From positions 1 to 6,991 of the forward strand of contig RGVD01000133.1 of the NCBI GenBank assembly GCA_010027395.1: a stretch of DNA of 6,991 bases, written 5' to 3'. Shown one piece after another: positions 1-6,991 of the stretch (position 1 is its first letter; each line of letters begins with the position of its first letter). A program made the translations under genes and the position numbers. The notes beneath the pieces were generated by a model that had not been told where the DNA came from, did not search any database, and saw nothing but the letters and a program-made list of their open reading frames with translations. Origin of the DNA: Bacteroidota bacterium. Its GTDB lineage: Bacteria; Bacteroidota; Bacteroidia; UKL13-3.

Positions 1-102
1 GCAATACCTTCGTTTTTAAATATTATAGCAACACCACTCAGCTGGTTTACTTATATTCTTAATTGGTTTATAATAAGCCCAATAAAATCCTATAAATCGG
101 GT

Positions 103-2313
103 ATGAATTTATCAAGCAGTAATGCTGGATTGTATAGGTTGTTGTTTATAGCTTCATGCTTATTCATGATGTATTTTATGCCATCAAAGAGCTTTGATTA
201 TGGCATTACATGGGATTCGAAATTACACAATGAGTATGGTTACAACATGCTTAAATATTTTGAGTCGGATGGAAAAGATACAACCTGTTTTACTTCACAT
301 CGAGATTATCCTTTTTATGGCGAACATATTAATGTCATAGCTTCGTATATCAACAAAAATTATGAACCTAGTTGGGGTGAGTTTGGAACAAGACATTTGC
401 TCAATTCAATCTATGGTTTAATCGCAGTTATTTTTTGTGGTTTAATTGCATTTGAATTAGCTGGTTGGAGAAGTGCTCTAATGGCTTTATGGATTATATT
501 CTTGACGCCATCTTTCTTCGGACATTCCATGAACAACCCTACGGATATTCCGCTTGCCACAGGCTTTGCCATTGGAGTTTACGGTATTATTAGAATTCTC
601 AAAAACTTGCCTAAGTTTAATGCAAGTGCTGTCTTTGTATTTGCCATAGGTTTAGGAGTAGCAATTGGTTCTCGTATTGTGGGCGTTTTATTGGTTGCCT
701 ATTTGGGTTTATTTATGGGCATACTTTGGTTACTATATGCAAAAAAAGAAAGCATTGGAAAAGCCCTAAAACTTATTTGGCCTTATGCCCTTGTATTATC
801 ATGTGCTGCCGTATTAGGTTATATGTTTGGATTAAGTCTATGGCCTTATGGACAATTTAGACCCATTGAAAATCCATTGCAAGCCTTAACTAAATCAAGC
901 GGAAACGCTTTCTATGCTTATAACCTTGAATTGTGGGAAGGTCAAAAAACCTACATGATTTATACCCCTTGGTATTATCTACTAAAATTCTTAGGAATTA
1001 CCCTTCCTTTATTTGTTTTGACAGGCATTGCATCGGCTTTGCTTGGTTCTTATTTTGTATTTAAAAACAATAGGAATAAACTGGCTATAGCACTTGTATT
1101 GTTCACGGTTGTTTTCCCTATTGTGTATGCCGAAATGAAGAACATTACCTACTATAATGGTTGGAGACATTATTTGTTTATCTATCCATCACTGGCAGCT
1201 TTGGCAGCTTTGGGTTGGGATTCATTATATAGATTAGCGAAACCCGTTTGGTTGAAATATATTTTGCTAGCTGCCATGTTAGGTTTAGCAGGTAAATCAA
1301 CCTTATGGATGATAAAAAACCACCCCAATGAATATGTCTATTTCAATGAATTGGTGGGTGGCATTAATGGTGCTTATGGCAATTACGAAACGGATTATTA
1401 TTCAAACTCTGTGAGGGCTGCTGCTGAATGGATTGCTAATAATGAACCTAAGAATAAAAAGCTAACTGTTGTAGTAAACAATGAGCCATTGACTGCTTCT
1501 TATTTCACCAAGCGTTTAAGCGATAGTATCAATGTGTATTGGACTCGCGACTACGAGGAAGAAAAGCAGTTTTGGGATTATGAAATTTTAACAACAAGAA
1601 CCTATTCAAAAGCCCAATTGTTGAATGGTGGCTTTCCTCCTAAGGGAACTGTATTTGAAGTTAAAGCCGATAATGTGCCATTGGCTGTCGTTGTTAAGCG
1701 TCAAGTTTGGTGGATGCCTTTGGGTTATAGAGCCATCGATTCTCAAAAAATTGATTCAGCTGTTTATTATTTCAGAGAAGCTGTTAAATGGGATGATAAA
1801 AGCGAGGAAGCACATCGTATGTATGGCTTTGCTTTGATGGGTGCCAATAGTCTTGACTCTGCCAATATGGAGTTTGATAAATCCATTGCACTATATCCTG
1901 AAAATTATTCAGCCTATTCAAACAAAGCCTTATTGGCATTCAATAAAAAGGATTTTCAAAATTGTATAAAAATCGGAGAGCAAGCCATTAAGTTGAAAGA
2001 GAATTTGACTGAAGCATACTATTATGTGGCCTTGGCAAAGTTGAACTTAAACGATACCTATGGTGCGATTGCCACTCTTGAGAAATCAATTAAAAATGGT
2101 GGTCAGATTCCTGAAATTTATTACTACTTAGGTAAGGCATACGAAACAACCAACAATACTTCAAAAGCCGCAGAGTCATTTGAGTATTGCTTGGGATTAA
2201 ACCAAAATTTTGTGCAAGCTTGGGCTGATTTGGCTAATGCTTATAACAAACTTGGCCGAACTCAGGAAGCGCAAGGAGCTATGCAAAGGTATCAGCAGTT
2301 GGGTGGAAAATAG
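103..2313 (+). CDS. GT39/PMT-like membrane glycosyltransferase with C-terminal TPR domain
   Basis: Polytopic inner-membrane protein of 736 residues, probably a GT-C fold glycosyltransferase that moves a sugar from a polyprenyl-phosphate donor to an envelope acceptor. The N-terminus has a hydrophobic helix (about 10-28), then a loop with DYGITWD (D32, D38), where GT39/83 enzymes carry the catalytic acid. T96-R97-H98 follows, then TPSFFGHSMNNPTDIP (135-150, with H141, N144, D148), a patch typical of bacterial GT39-like proteins. About ten more hydrophobic helices run to about residue 403, with GWRHYLFIYP at 353-362. A soluble segment (about 405-535, with VYFNELVGG at 412-420) precedes about five TPR units (541-736), probably periplasmic. 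Donor and acceptor cannot be read from sequence. The start is uncertain: the frame stays open to base 1 with no stop, and no promoter is evident just before the ATG at 103. That ATG does place a short polar tail before the first helix, so it is plausible. The gap to the next gene is 128 bp. Confidence 0.8.
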   Translation: MNLSSSNAGLYRLLFIASCLFMMYFMPSKSFDYGITWDSKLHNEYGYNMLKYFESDGKDTTCFTSHRDYPFYGEHINVIASYINKNYEPSWGEFGTRHLLNSIYGLIAVIFCGLIAFELAGWRSALMALWIIFLTPSFFGHSMNNPTDIPLATGFAIGVYGIIRILKNLPKFNASAVFVFAIGLGVAIGSRIVGVLLVAYLGLFMGILWLLYAKKESIGKALKLIWPYALVLSCAAVLGYMFGLSLWPYGQFRPIENPLQALTKSSGNAFYAYNLELWEGQKTYMIYTPWYYLLKFLGITLPLFVLTGIASALLGSYFVFKNNRNKLAIALVLFTVVFPIVYAEMKNITYYNGWRHYLFIYPSLAALAALGWDSLYRLAKPVWLKYILLAAMLGLAGKSTLWMIKNHPNEYVYFNELVGGINGAYGNYETDYYSNSVRAAAEWIANNEPKNKKLTVVVNNEPLTASYFTKRLSDSINVYWTRDYEEEKQFWDYEILTTRTYSKAQLLNGGFPPKGTVFEVKADNVPLAVVVKRQVWWMPLGYRAIDSQKIDSAVYYFREAVKWDDKSEEAHRMYGFALMGANSLDSANMEFDKSIALYPENYSAYSNKALLAFNKKDFQNCIKIGEQAIKLKENLTEAYYYVALAKLNLNDTYGAIATLEKSIKNGGQIPEIYYYLGKAYETTNNTSKAAESFEYCLGLNQNFVQAWADLANAYNKLGRTQEAQGAMQRYQQLGGK

Positions 2314-2320
2314 TTTTTAG

Positions 2321-2340
2321 TTAAAGCATCTTTAATTTTG
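2321..2340 (+). terminator. Weak AT-rich hairpin after the glycosyltransferase gene
   Basis: TTAAAG (2321-2326) and CTTTAA (2330-2335) form a 6-bp stem with a CAT loop, 7 bases after the stop codon, followed by a T-rich run interrupted by G. The stem has one G-C pair and is weak, so this is only a possible terminator. Confidence 0.3.
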
Positions 2341-2405
2341 TTTTGGCTCTATTTTATTCCATTCATTTTATGCATTCGCTGTCAAAAATATCTTGAAGTG
2401 ATAGA

Positions 2406-2434
2406 TTTTTAACTACAAAAAACACCTATATTTG
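2406..2434 (+). promoter_or_regulatory. Putative Bacteroidota promoter of the hybrid kinase gene
   Basis: TATATTTG at 2427-2434 matches the Bacteroidota -7 element TAnnTTTG at every fixed position. The -33 partner is weak: a TTT at 2406-2408 sits 18 nt upstream, and the only TTG nearby (2393-2395) is too far away. The -7 element ends 7 nt before the ATG at 2442. Transcription would therefore start at or within a few bases of the start codon, giving a nearly leaderless mRNA. The -7 match is seen directly; the start site is inferred. Confidence 0.5.
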
Positions 2435-2441
2435 TTTTCTT

Positions 2442-4946
2442 ATGTCGCCTCATACTAGATTAAGAAAATTACTCATCCTATTGGCTTTGTGCTTCATTGG
2501 GTTTTTGGCTAATACGGGTAAAGTAAAAGCCGAAAATGAGTTAGACAGTCTGGAAACACTGCTACCCTATGCCAATGATTTGCAAAGGGTAGACATCCTT
2601 AATGCCATAGCCCTTGTGGTAAAAAATACCAATCCAAATCGCTCAATCGACTTTGCCAAGCAAGCATATAACCTATCCAATAAATTAAATTACGATAAGG
2701 GCAGGGCATTATCACACATAATATTTGGTATACATGAGAAACGAAAAAGCGACTATGAAAAGGCGCTTACTGAATTTCTTTTGGGTCTTAGTCAAGCTTT
2801 AAAGTGTAAAGACTTAATTACGATATCTCTTGCTTACCACAGCCTAGGTAATTTGGCTAATATCAAAGGTGATTACCCTAAAGCGCTCAGGTACTACTTG
2901 GGTTCATTAAAGATTTCTGAGGATTTACAAGACATAAAAAGAGTGTCGAAAACCTTGAATAATATTGGTGGTATTTACCTTGAAATGGAAAACTTTGATA
3001 AAGCGGAGCAATTTTATTTAAGAGCGTATGACCTTGAAAAAGGAATTGGAGATGAACTGTCATTGGCAGAATTAGCAAATAATTTGGCTAACATTTATAA
3101 CATCAGTGGCAATCAAGTTAAAGCGCTTTTTTATTACAATAATTGTCTTGAAGTTTTTAAGAAATTAGGTAGCATCACTGATATAAGCACAGTGTTGAAT
3201 AATATTGGCAGCATTTATTCAAATAAAGGTCAATTAAAAAAATCTCTACTATATTTATATGAAGCCCTTACGTATGATGATAGATTAAATGACAAACACG
3301 ATGTGATTTCAACTTATCAGAATTTGGCCACTGCACATGTAAAGTTGAATAATAGAGATTCTGCCTTATACTATGCTGAAAAAGTAACCAACATGGCTAA
3401 ACAGCTTAATTTTAAAAAAGAATATGCGCTTTCATTAGAATTAATGAGTGGTATCTACGAAAATTTTGGAGAAACAGTAAAGGCTCTGTATTATAAAAAT
3501 GAAGCGGATAAAGCCAAAAAAGAAGTAGTTGGTCCTCGTAAAGCCAATGAAATGGCCGATCTTCAAATGGATTATGCTGGTAAACAAAAACAAAGTCAAA
3601 TAAATAAATTATCTAAGGATAACGAGACAAAAAAACTTGAACTACAGGAAAAAGAATTGAGTTTGCAACGTAAAAATGTTCTGCTGCTTGGATTTGGATT
3701 AGGTATTTTCTTCCTAATATTGATTAGTATTATGTTGTTTTACCTCATAACTTCAAATCGAAAAAGGAAAGTACTTGAAATTAGCAGTGAAACCAAAAGC
3801 AACATACTAAACAAAGTAAATAGTGAATTACGAAATCCATTGAACTCTATCATTGGCCTATCAGGCTTGGCCGGTGAAAGTAAAAATTTGACTGAGTTAA
3901 AGGAGAATCTATCAGGCATCAAATCTTCGAGTGATGAGTTGTTATTTGTTATGAATAATATCATTCATTATTTGCAAGTAGATTCGGGCAATTCAAAGCT
4001 TTTTCCTATCAAATTCAATTTGATTGACAACCTACAACCTTTGTTGAAATCATATCAAAACCAATGTAATTCGAAGGGTTTGCTATTTAGCCAAATGGTT
4101 TATCCAGACGTGCCACAATATTTAATTGCAGATAAATTCAAGTTTTTAAGTATTATAGATAATTTATTGAGCAATGCTGTAAAATACTCTGAAACAGGTG
4201 TAATAAAATTTGAGATGAAGGCCGCTCCAAGTGAGCATAAAAACGAGCAAAATAAATTCACGATTCAAATAAAAGTCAGTGATGAAGGAAGCGGGATAGA
4301 TAGCCATAAACTTAAAAATATATTCAAACCAAGCGCTGAATCAGATACTTTAAATAATAAAAAATCAGGTTTTGGAGTGGGGTTATTTTTGACTCAATAT
4401 TTTGCAAAAAAGATGCATGGTAAAGTGGAAGTGCAAAGTGTTGAAGGACAAGGAACTGAATTTACGGTTTATTTAAATGTAGAAGCTGTCCCACTAGAAT
4501 TATTGAGTGAACATCACTTAAATGAATCCTTTAAAATAGTTCCCATGCAGGTGCTTATTGCTCAGAACAAGCATACTAACCATAAGGTTTTGGCCAAAAT
4601 GCTAGAAAGTAAAGGGCATATATGTACTGTGGTTTCAAATGGTGAGGAAGCACTCAACAAGTTGACTGAGAAAAGTTTCGATATTATATTGATGGATATT
4701 AAGATGCCGATTATGGATGGTTTAAAGGCGGCTTGTCATATCCGTAAGGATGATGAATTTGAGTTAGATAGAAATATCCCAATCATAGCCATATCAGCAG
4801 ATGCTGATGAAGAAGATATCCAAAAGTGCTTTGAGGCAGGCATAAATGATTTTCTAGTAAAGCCAATTAAGAAAGAGGTCTTGATTGCCAAAATTGAGGA
4901 ATTGCAAAAACAAAAAAATAATACTAAAGAGCACGTCCTTGCTTAA
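2442..4946 (+). CDS. TPR hybrid sensor histidine kinase-like protein, degenerate phosphorelay residues
   Basis: An 834-residue signalling protein anchored in the inner membrane. A signal peptide (1-30, probable cut after VKA) leads to about eight TPR units of 40 residues (about 50-363), presumably periplasmic. A coiled coil (about 370-411), one membrane helix (413-437) and cytoplasmic modules follow. The HisKA-like helix (about 450-512) has NSELRNPLN where kinases have SHELRTPLN, so the phosphoacceptor His is Ser461. The HATPase domain (about 540-685) is intact: N box N574/N578, DEGSGID at 614-620 and GFGVGL at 643-648. The receiver (702-~825) keeps the acceptor D752, S785 and K807, but the acidic pair after strand 1 is Q708-N709. 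The architecture is common in Bacteroidota. The residue losses suggest that it does not autophosphorylate in the usual way. It may bind ATP, or signal through a partner kinase. The start fits both the signal peptide and the promoter. No DNA-binding output domain is present, and the signal is unknown. Confidence 0.9.
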   Translation: MSPHTRLRKLLILLALCFIGFLANTGKVKAENELDSLETLLPYANDLQRVDILNAIALVVKNTNPNRSIDFAKQAYNLSNKLNYDKGRALSHIIFGIHEKRKSDYEKALTEFLLGLSQALKCKDLITISLAYHSLGNLANIKGDYPKALRYYLGSLKISEDLQDIKRVSKTLNNIGGIYLEMENFDKAEQFYLRAYDLEKGIGDELSLAELANNLANIYNISGNQVKALFYYNNCLEVFKKLGSITDISTVLNNIGSIYSNKGQLKKSLLYLYEALTYDDRLNDKHDVISTYQNLATAHVKLNNRDSALYYAEKVTNMAKQLNFKKEYALSLELMSGIYENFGETVKALYYKNEADKAKKEVVGPRKANEMADLQMDYAGKQKQSQINKLSKDNETKKLELQEKELSLQRKNVLLLGFGLGIFFLILISIMLFYLITSNRKRKVLEISSETKSNILNKVNSELRNPLNSIIGLSGLAGESKNLTELKENLSGIKSSSDELLFVMNNIIHYLQVDSGNSKLFPIKFNLIDNLQPLLKSYQNQCNSKGLLFSQMVYPDVPQYLIADKFKFLSIIDNLLSNAVKYSETGVIKFEMKAAPSEHKNEQNKFTIQIKVSDEGSGIDSHKLKNIFKPSAESDTLNNKKSGFGVGLFLTQYFAKKMHGKVEVQSVEGQGTEFTVYLNVEAVPLELLSEHHLNESFKIVPMQVLIAQNKHTNHKVLAKMLESKGHICTVVSNGEEALNKLTEKSFDIILMDIKMPIMDGLKAACHIRKDDEFELDRNIPIIAISADADEEDIQKCFEAGINDFLVKPIKKEVLIAKIEELQKQKNNTKEHVLA

Positions 4947-4968
4947 TGGTAAAAAAAGCACATATTTG
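4939..4968 (+). promoter_or_regulatory. Putative Bacteroidota promoter of sucD
   Basis: TTG (4939-4941) is followed after exactly 19 nt by CATATTTG (4961-4968), which differs from TAnnTTTG only at its first base. This matches the Bacteroidota -33/-7 spacing. The -33 part lies inside the last codons of the kinase gene. The expected start site near 4975 would give a short leader of about 14 nt before the ATG at 4989. The leader is A/T-rich with no Shine-Dalgarno sequence. sucD can therefore be transcribed separately from the kinase gene, though read-through from upstream is also possible because no terminator is seen in the 42-bp gap. Confidence 0.6.
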
Positions 4969-4988
4969 CCCCCGTTTAATAAAATATT

Positions 4989-5873
4989 ATGTCTGTATTA
5001 GTAGATAAAAATTCAAAAGTAATAGTGCAAGGATTTACAGGTAGCGAAGGCTCCTTCCATGCACAACAAATGATAGAATACGGAACCAATGTAGTTGGTG
5101 GAGTTACGCCTGGTAAGGGTGGACAAAGCCACTTAGATCGTCCGGTATTCAACACTGTAAAAGATGCAGTTGAAAAAGCAGGTGCTAATGTGTCTATCAT
5201 TTTCGTTCCACCTCCCTTTGCTGCTGATGCTATTATGGAATCTGCTGATGCGGGTATCAAAGTAATCATTTGTATTACTGAAGGTATTCCAGTAAAAGAT
5301 ATGATACCAGTTAAAGAATACGTTAAATCTCGTAACTGTGTGTTAATTGGACCAAACTGCCCAGGTGTTATCACTCCAGGTCAAGCTAAGGTTGGTATCA
5401 TGCCAGGTTTTGTTTTCAAAGAAGGCAGAATAGGTATTGTTTCAAAATCGGGTACTTTAACTTACGAAGCTGCTGATCAAATTGTGAAAGCAGGTTTAGG
5501 TATATCTACAGCTATCGGAATTGGTGGAGACCCAATCATTGGAACACCTACCAAAGATGCAGTAGAAATGTTGATGAACGATCCTGAAACAGATGCCATC
5601 GTTATGATTGGTGAAATTGGTGGAAGCTACGAAGCAGATGCTGCTAGATGGATTAAAGCCAATGGAAACAAAAAGCCTGTAGTAGGATTCATCGCTGGAC
5701 AAACTGCTCCAGCAGGCCGTAGAATGGGCCATGCAGGTGCTATTGTAGGTGGACATGATGATACAGCTTCAGCTAAAATGAAAATTATGGCTGAGTGCGG
5801 TTTACATGTGGTTGAATCACCTGCTGATATTGGAGCTAAAATGCTTGAAGTACTTGGTTCAAAAGCCAATTAA
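4989..5873 (+). CDS. sucD: Succinyl-CoA synthetase (ligase), alpha subunit
   Basis: Alpha subunit of the cytoplasmic TCA-cycle enzyme that converts succinyl-CoA, phosphate and NDP to succinate, CoA and NTP. At 294 residues it has the family's normal length. The N-terminal CoA-binding Rossmann domain shows GFTGSEGSFHA (about 15-25) and VTPGKGG. The middle has IGPNCPG, SKSGTLTYEA and GIGGDPIIGT. Near the C-terminus RRMGHAGAIVGG holds the catalytic His (H248), which is phosphorylated during turnover. GEIGG is also present. All key motifs are intact. The ATG at 4989 gives the standard N-terminus (MSVLVDKNSKVIVQGFTGSE). The beta subunit gene sucC is not next to it, unlike the sucCD pair of E. coli, so it should lie elsewhere in the genome. 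The gene has its own promoter and a strong terminator, which suggests a single-gene transcript. Whether it prefers ADP or GDP is set by the beta subunit and cannot be told here. Confidence 0.98.
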   Translation: MSVLVDKNSKVIVQGFTGSEGSFHAQQMIEYGTNVVGGVTPGKGGQSHLDRPVFNTVKDAVEKAGANVSIIFVPPPFAADAIMESADAGIKVIICITEGIPVKDMIPVKEYVKSRNCVLIGPNCPGVITPGQAKVGIMPGFVFKEGRIGIVSKSGTLTYEAADQIVKAGLGISTAIGIGGDPIIGTPTKDAVEMLMNDPETDAIVMIGEIGGSYEADAARWIKANGNKKPVVGFIAGQTAPAGRRMGHAGAIVGGHDDTASAKMKIMAECGLHVVESPADIGAKMLEVLGSKAN

Positions 5874-5896
5874 TTCGTTTTAATAAAATTTACAAG

Positions 5897-5930
5897 ACAC
5901 CTCAAAATTGTACTATTTTGGGGTGTTTTT
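5897..5930 (+). terminator. Rho-independent terminator of sucD
   Basis: A 12-bp stem joins ACACCTCAAAAT (5897-5908) and ATTTTGGGGTGT (5915-5926) with one T-G wobble and a 6-nt TGTACT loop. A T-rich tail follows (TTTT, then ATTATATTT). It lies 23 bp after the sucD stop codon and separates sucD from the oxidoreductase gene. This is the clearest terminator in the window. Confidence 0.9.
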
Positions 5931-5973
5931 ATTATATTTCAATCTATCGTTTCATTAATTCGATTTAGCCTTT

Positions 5974-5981
5974 TATCATTG
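5974..5981 (+). promoter_or_regulatory. Possible -7 element for the oxidoreductase gene
   Basis: TATCATTG matches TAnnTTTG at all but one fixed position and lies 17 nt before the TTG start at 5999. No good -33 element is present; the closest is TTTC at 5950-5953, 20 nt upstream. A promoter is expected here because the sucD terminator lies just upstream, but this particular site is uncertain. Confidence 0.35.
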
Positions 5982-5998
5982 CAAATAAACACACACAA

Positions 5999-6991
5999 TT
6001 GAAAAACTCGGATATAGTAATTATAGGGGCTGGTCCCGCAGGTTGTGCCACATCTTTGTTTTTAGCCAAACATCAAATTGCACATACCATAATCGACAAG
6101 GCGGTATTTCCGCGCGATAAGGTTTGCGGTGATGCCTTGAGCGGAAAAGTGGTGTATGTGATGAATCAGCTTGACAAAAAAATGATTTATGATTACGATG
6201 CCAATCCGAAACAATTCCTTCCAAGTTGGGGCGTAAAGTTTGCAGCACCCAATGGCAAATCCATTGATATTCCTTTCAAATCAGATATGAGCAAAGAAAA
6301 TCATGCGCCTGGCTTTATCAGCAAACGAATGGACTTTGATGCTACTATGTTTAACAGATTGGATAAGGACTATGCCCATGTTATAGATGCTGCTGAGTTG
6401 ACAGATATTGAAACGCATGGGAACCTAAAATCAATCACTTACAAGAAGGATAATACCACACAATCTATTAGTGGTATTAAGTTATTGGTAGGTGCCGAAG
6501 GAGATAGAAGCATGGTAGTCAAAAAGTTTTCTGATATAACCAAAGACAATGACCACTACTGTGCGGGTATACGTGCCTACTATAAAGGTGTAACTGACAT
6601 GCATCCTCAGAATTTTATTGAGCTACATTTTTTAGAAGAATTGTTACCGGGTTATTTTTGGATATTTCCATTGCCAAATGGTATGGCCAATGTGGGGGCA
6701 GGTATGCTAAGTTCGAGTGTTAGCTGCTGCGAGCCATTGCCAATAACCCCAACATTAAAGAACGTTTTGCGAATGCAGAATTACAGGGCAAAATTCAGGG
6801 TTGGGGTTTGCCACTTGGCAGCAAGAAGCGTAAAATTTCAGGTGATGGTTTCTTGTTGGTGGGTGATGCGGCTGCTTTGATAGACCCCTTTACTGGAGAG
6901 GGTATAGGAAATGCCATGTACAGTGGCATGTTGGCTGCTGCGCATATCAAAAATTGTGTGGAGCAAAATAAATTTGATGATGCCTTTAATG
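5999..6991 (+). pseudogene. FAD-dependent oxidoreductase, geranylgeranyl reductase-like, frameshifted and cut by the right edge
   Basis: Flavoprotein of the geranylgeranyl-reductase/FixC-like group, which typically reduces isoprenoid or related lipid double bonds; the substrate is not known here. The N-terminus has the FAD-binding GAGPAG (10-15) and FPRDKVCGD (37-45), the family signature around a conserved Cys. PGYFWIFPLPNGMANVGAGML lies just before the break. After S242 (codon at 6722) the starting frame turns into unrelated residues and stops at TGA 6878-6880. The frame one base back, from 6724, continues the family sequence with GDAAALIDPFTGEGIGNAM. The gene therefore needs a net -1 shift. 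From memory of homologs, several residues are also missing at the join, which suggests a short deletion rather than one extra base. The TTG start is supported: an in-frame TAG lies at 5966-5968, there is no in-frame ATG before the FAD motif, and TTG puts the motif at the usual distance. It could be a real pseudogene or a sequencing or assembly error. The 3' end lies outside the window. Confidence 0.8.
6724..6991 (+). CDS. C-terminal part of the oxidoreductase in the shifted frame, partial
   Basis: Reading from 6724 gives LLRAIANNPNIKERFANAEL, then a stretch containing GKIQGWGLPLGSKKR and the second FAD-binding motif LLVGDAAALIDPFTGEGIGN, open to the window edge (89 codons). This is clearly the continuation of the flavoprotein that begins at 5999 and not a separate gene. 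A TAG at 6721-6723 closes this frame immediately upstream, and there is no start codon with upstream signals. It is listed separately so the real coding frame is not lost: the overlapping end of the first frame (6725-6880) is not genuine protein sequence. Confidence 0.8.
   Translation, partial: MLRAIANNPNIKERFANAELQGKIQGWGLPLGSKKRKISGDGFLLVGDAAALIDPFTGEGIGNAMYSGMLAAAHIKNCVEQNKFDDAFN

Noticed and set aside
1625..1837. 70-codon open frame in another + frame inside the glycosyltransferase gene
   Set aside because: It overlaps the conserved soluble and TPR part of the real protein and lacks its own signals.
2314..2441. Small RNA or small protein gene in the gap between the first two genes
   Set aside because: The 128 bp contain only a weak hairpin and promoter-like sequence; no stable structure or plausible start and frame was seen.
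4976..5374. 132-codon open frame on the - strand across the start of sucD
   Set aside because: It lies antisense to a fully conserved sucD and has no recognisable motifs or promoter; it is a shadow of the real gene.
5627..5869. 80-codon open frame on the - strand within sucD
   Set aside because: Composition mirrors the sucD coding strand and no start signals are present.
6715..6735. Programmed -1 ribosomal frameshift in the flavoprotein gene
   Set aside because: No X-XXY-YYZ slippery heptamer lies between the last good codon and the TAG at 6721-6723, and residues appear to be missing at the join. A deletion or assembly error is simpler.
103..6991. One functional operon or new multi-gene system
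   Set aside because: There are separate promoter candidates before three of the genes, a strong terminator after sucD, and no shared pathway, so the genes look like ordinary unrelated neighbours.

Overview
The window looks like chromosomal DNA from a member of the Bacteroidota. It is AT-rich. No start codon has a clear Shine-Dalgarno sequence. The intergenic regions carry matches to the Bacteroidota -7 promoter element (TAnnTTTG). The best example is in front of sucD, a TTG followed 19 nt later by CATATTTG. The protein types fit as well: a PMT-like glycosyltransferase with a TPR tail, a TPR-coiled-coil-membrane sensor kinase, and a geranylgeranyl-reductase-like flavoprotein with the FPRDKVCGD motif. 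The exact genus cannot be told from this sequence.

Layout, all on the + strand: (1) 1/103-2313, a polytopic GT-C (GT39/PMT-like) membrane protein ending in TPR repeats, whose frame is open to the left edge; (2) a 128-bp gap with a weak hairpin and a TATATTTG element only 7 nt before the next ATG; (3) 2442-4946, a hybrid histidine-kinase-like protein with a signal peptide, about eight TPRs, a coiled coil, one membrane helix, HisKA-like, HATPase and receiver domains; (4) a 42-bp gap with a good promoter; (5) 4989-5873, sucD, the alpha subunit of succinyl-CoA synthetase, followed by a strong Rho-independent terminator; (6) from 5999 to the right edge, an FAD-dependent oxidoreductase starting at TTG, whose reading frame is broken near 6722.

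The genes do not form an obvious pathway. sucD is TCA-cycle housekeeping with its own promoter and terminator. The glycosyltransferase probably modifies a lipid or protein in the envelope. The kinase-like protein is a signalling component. The oxidoreductase belongs to a lipid/isoprenoid-reducing flavoprotein family. Sharing a strand does not show that they work together.

Two things deserve attention. The kinase-like protein has Ser (S461) where the phosphoacceptor His should be, and its receiver has lost the acidic metal-binding pair (Q708-N709), while the ATP-binding motifs and the receiver Asp, Ser and Lys are kept. It looks like a pseudo-hybrid kinase. The flavoprotein gene needs a -1 shift to join its N-terminal half to its FAD-binding GD-motif half, and it also seems to lack a few codons there. 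That suggests a small deletion, or an assembly error. I found no convincing novel multi-gene system, RNA gene, CRISPR array or mobile element.
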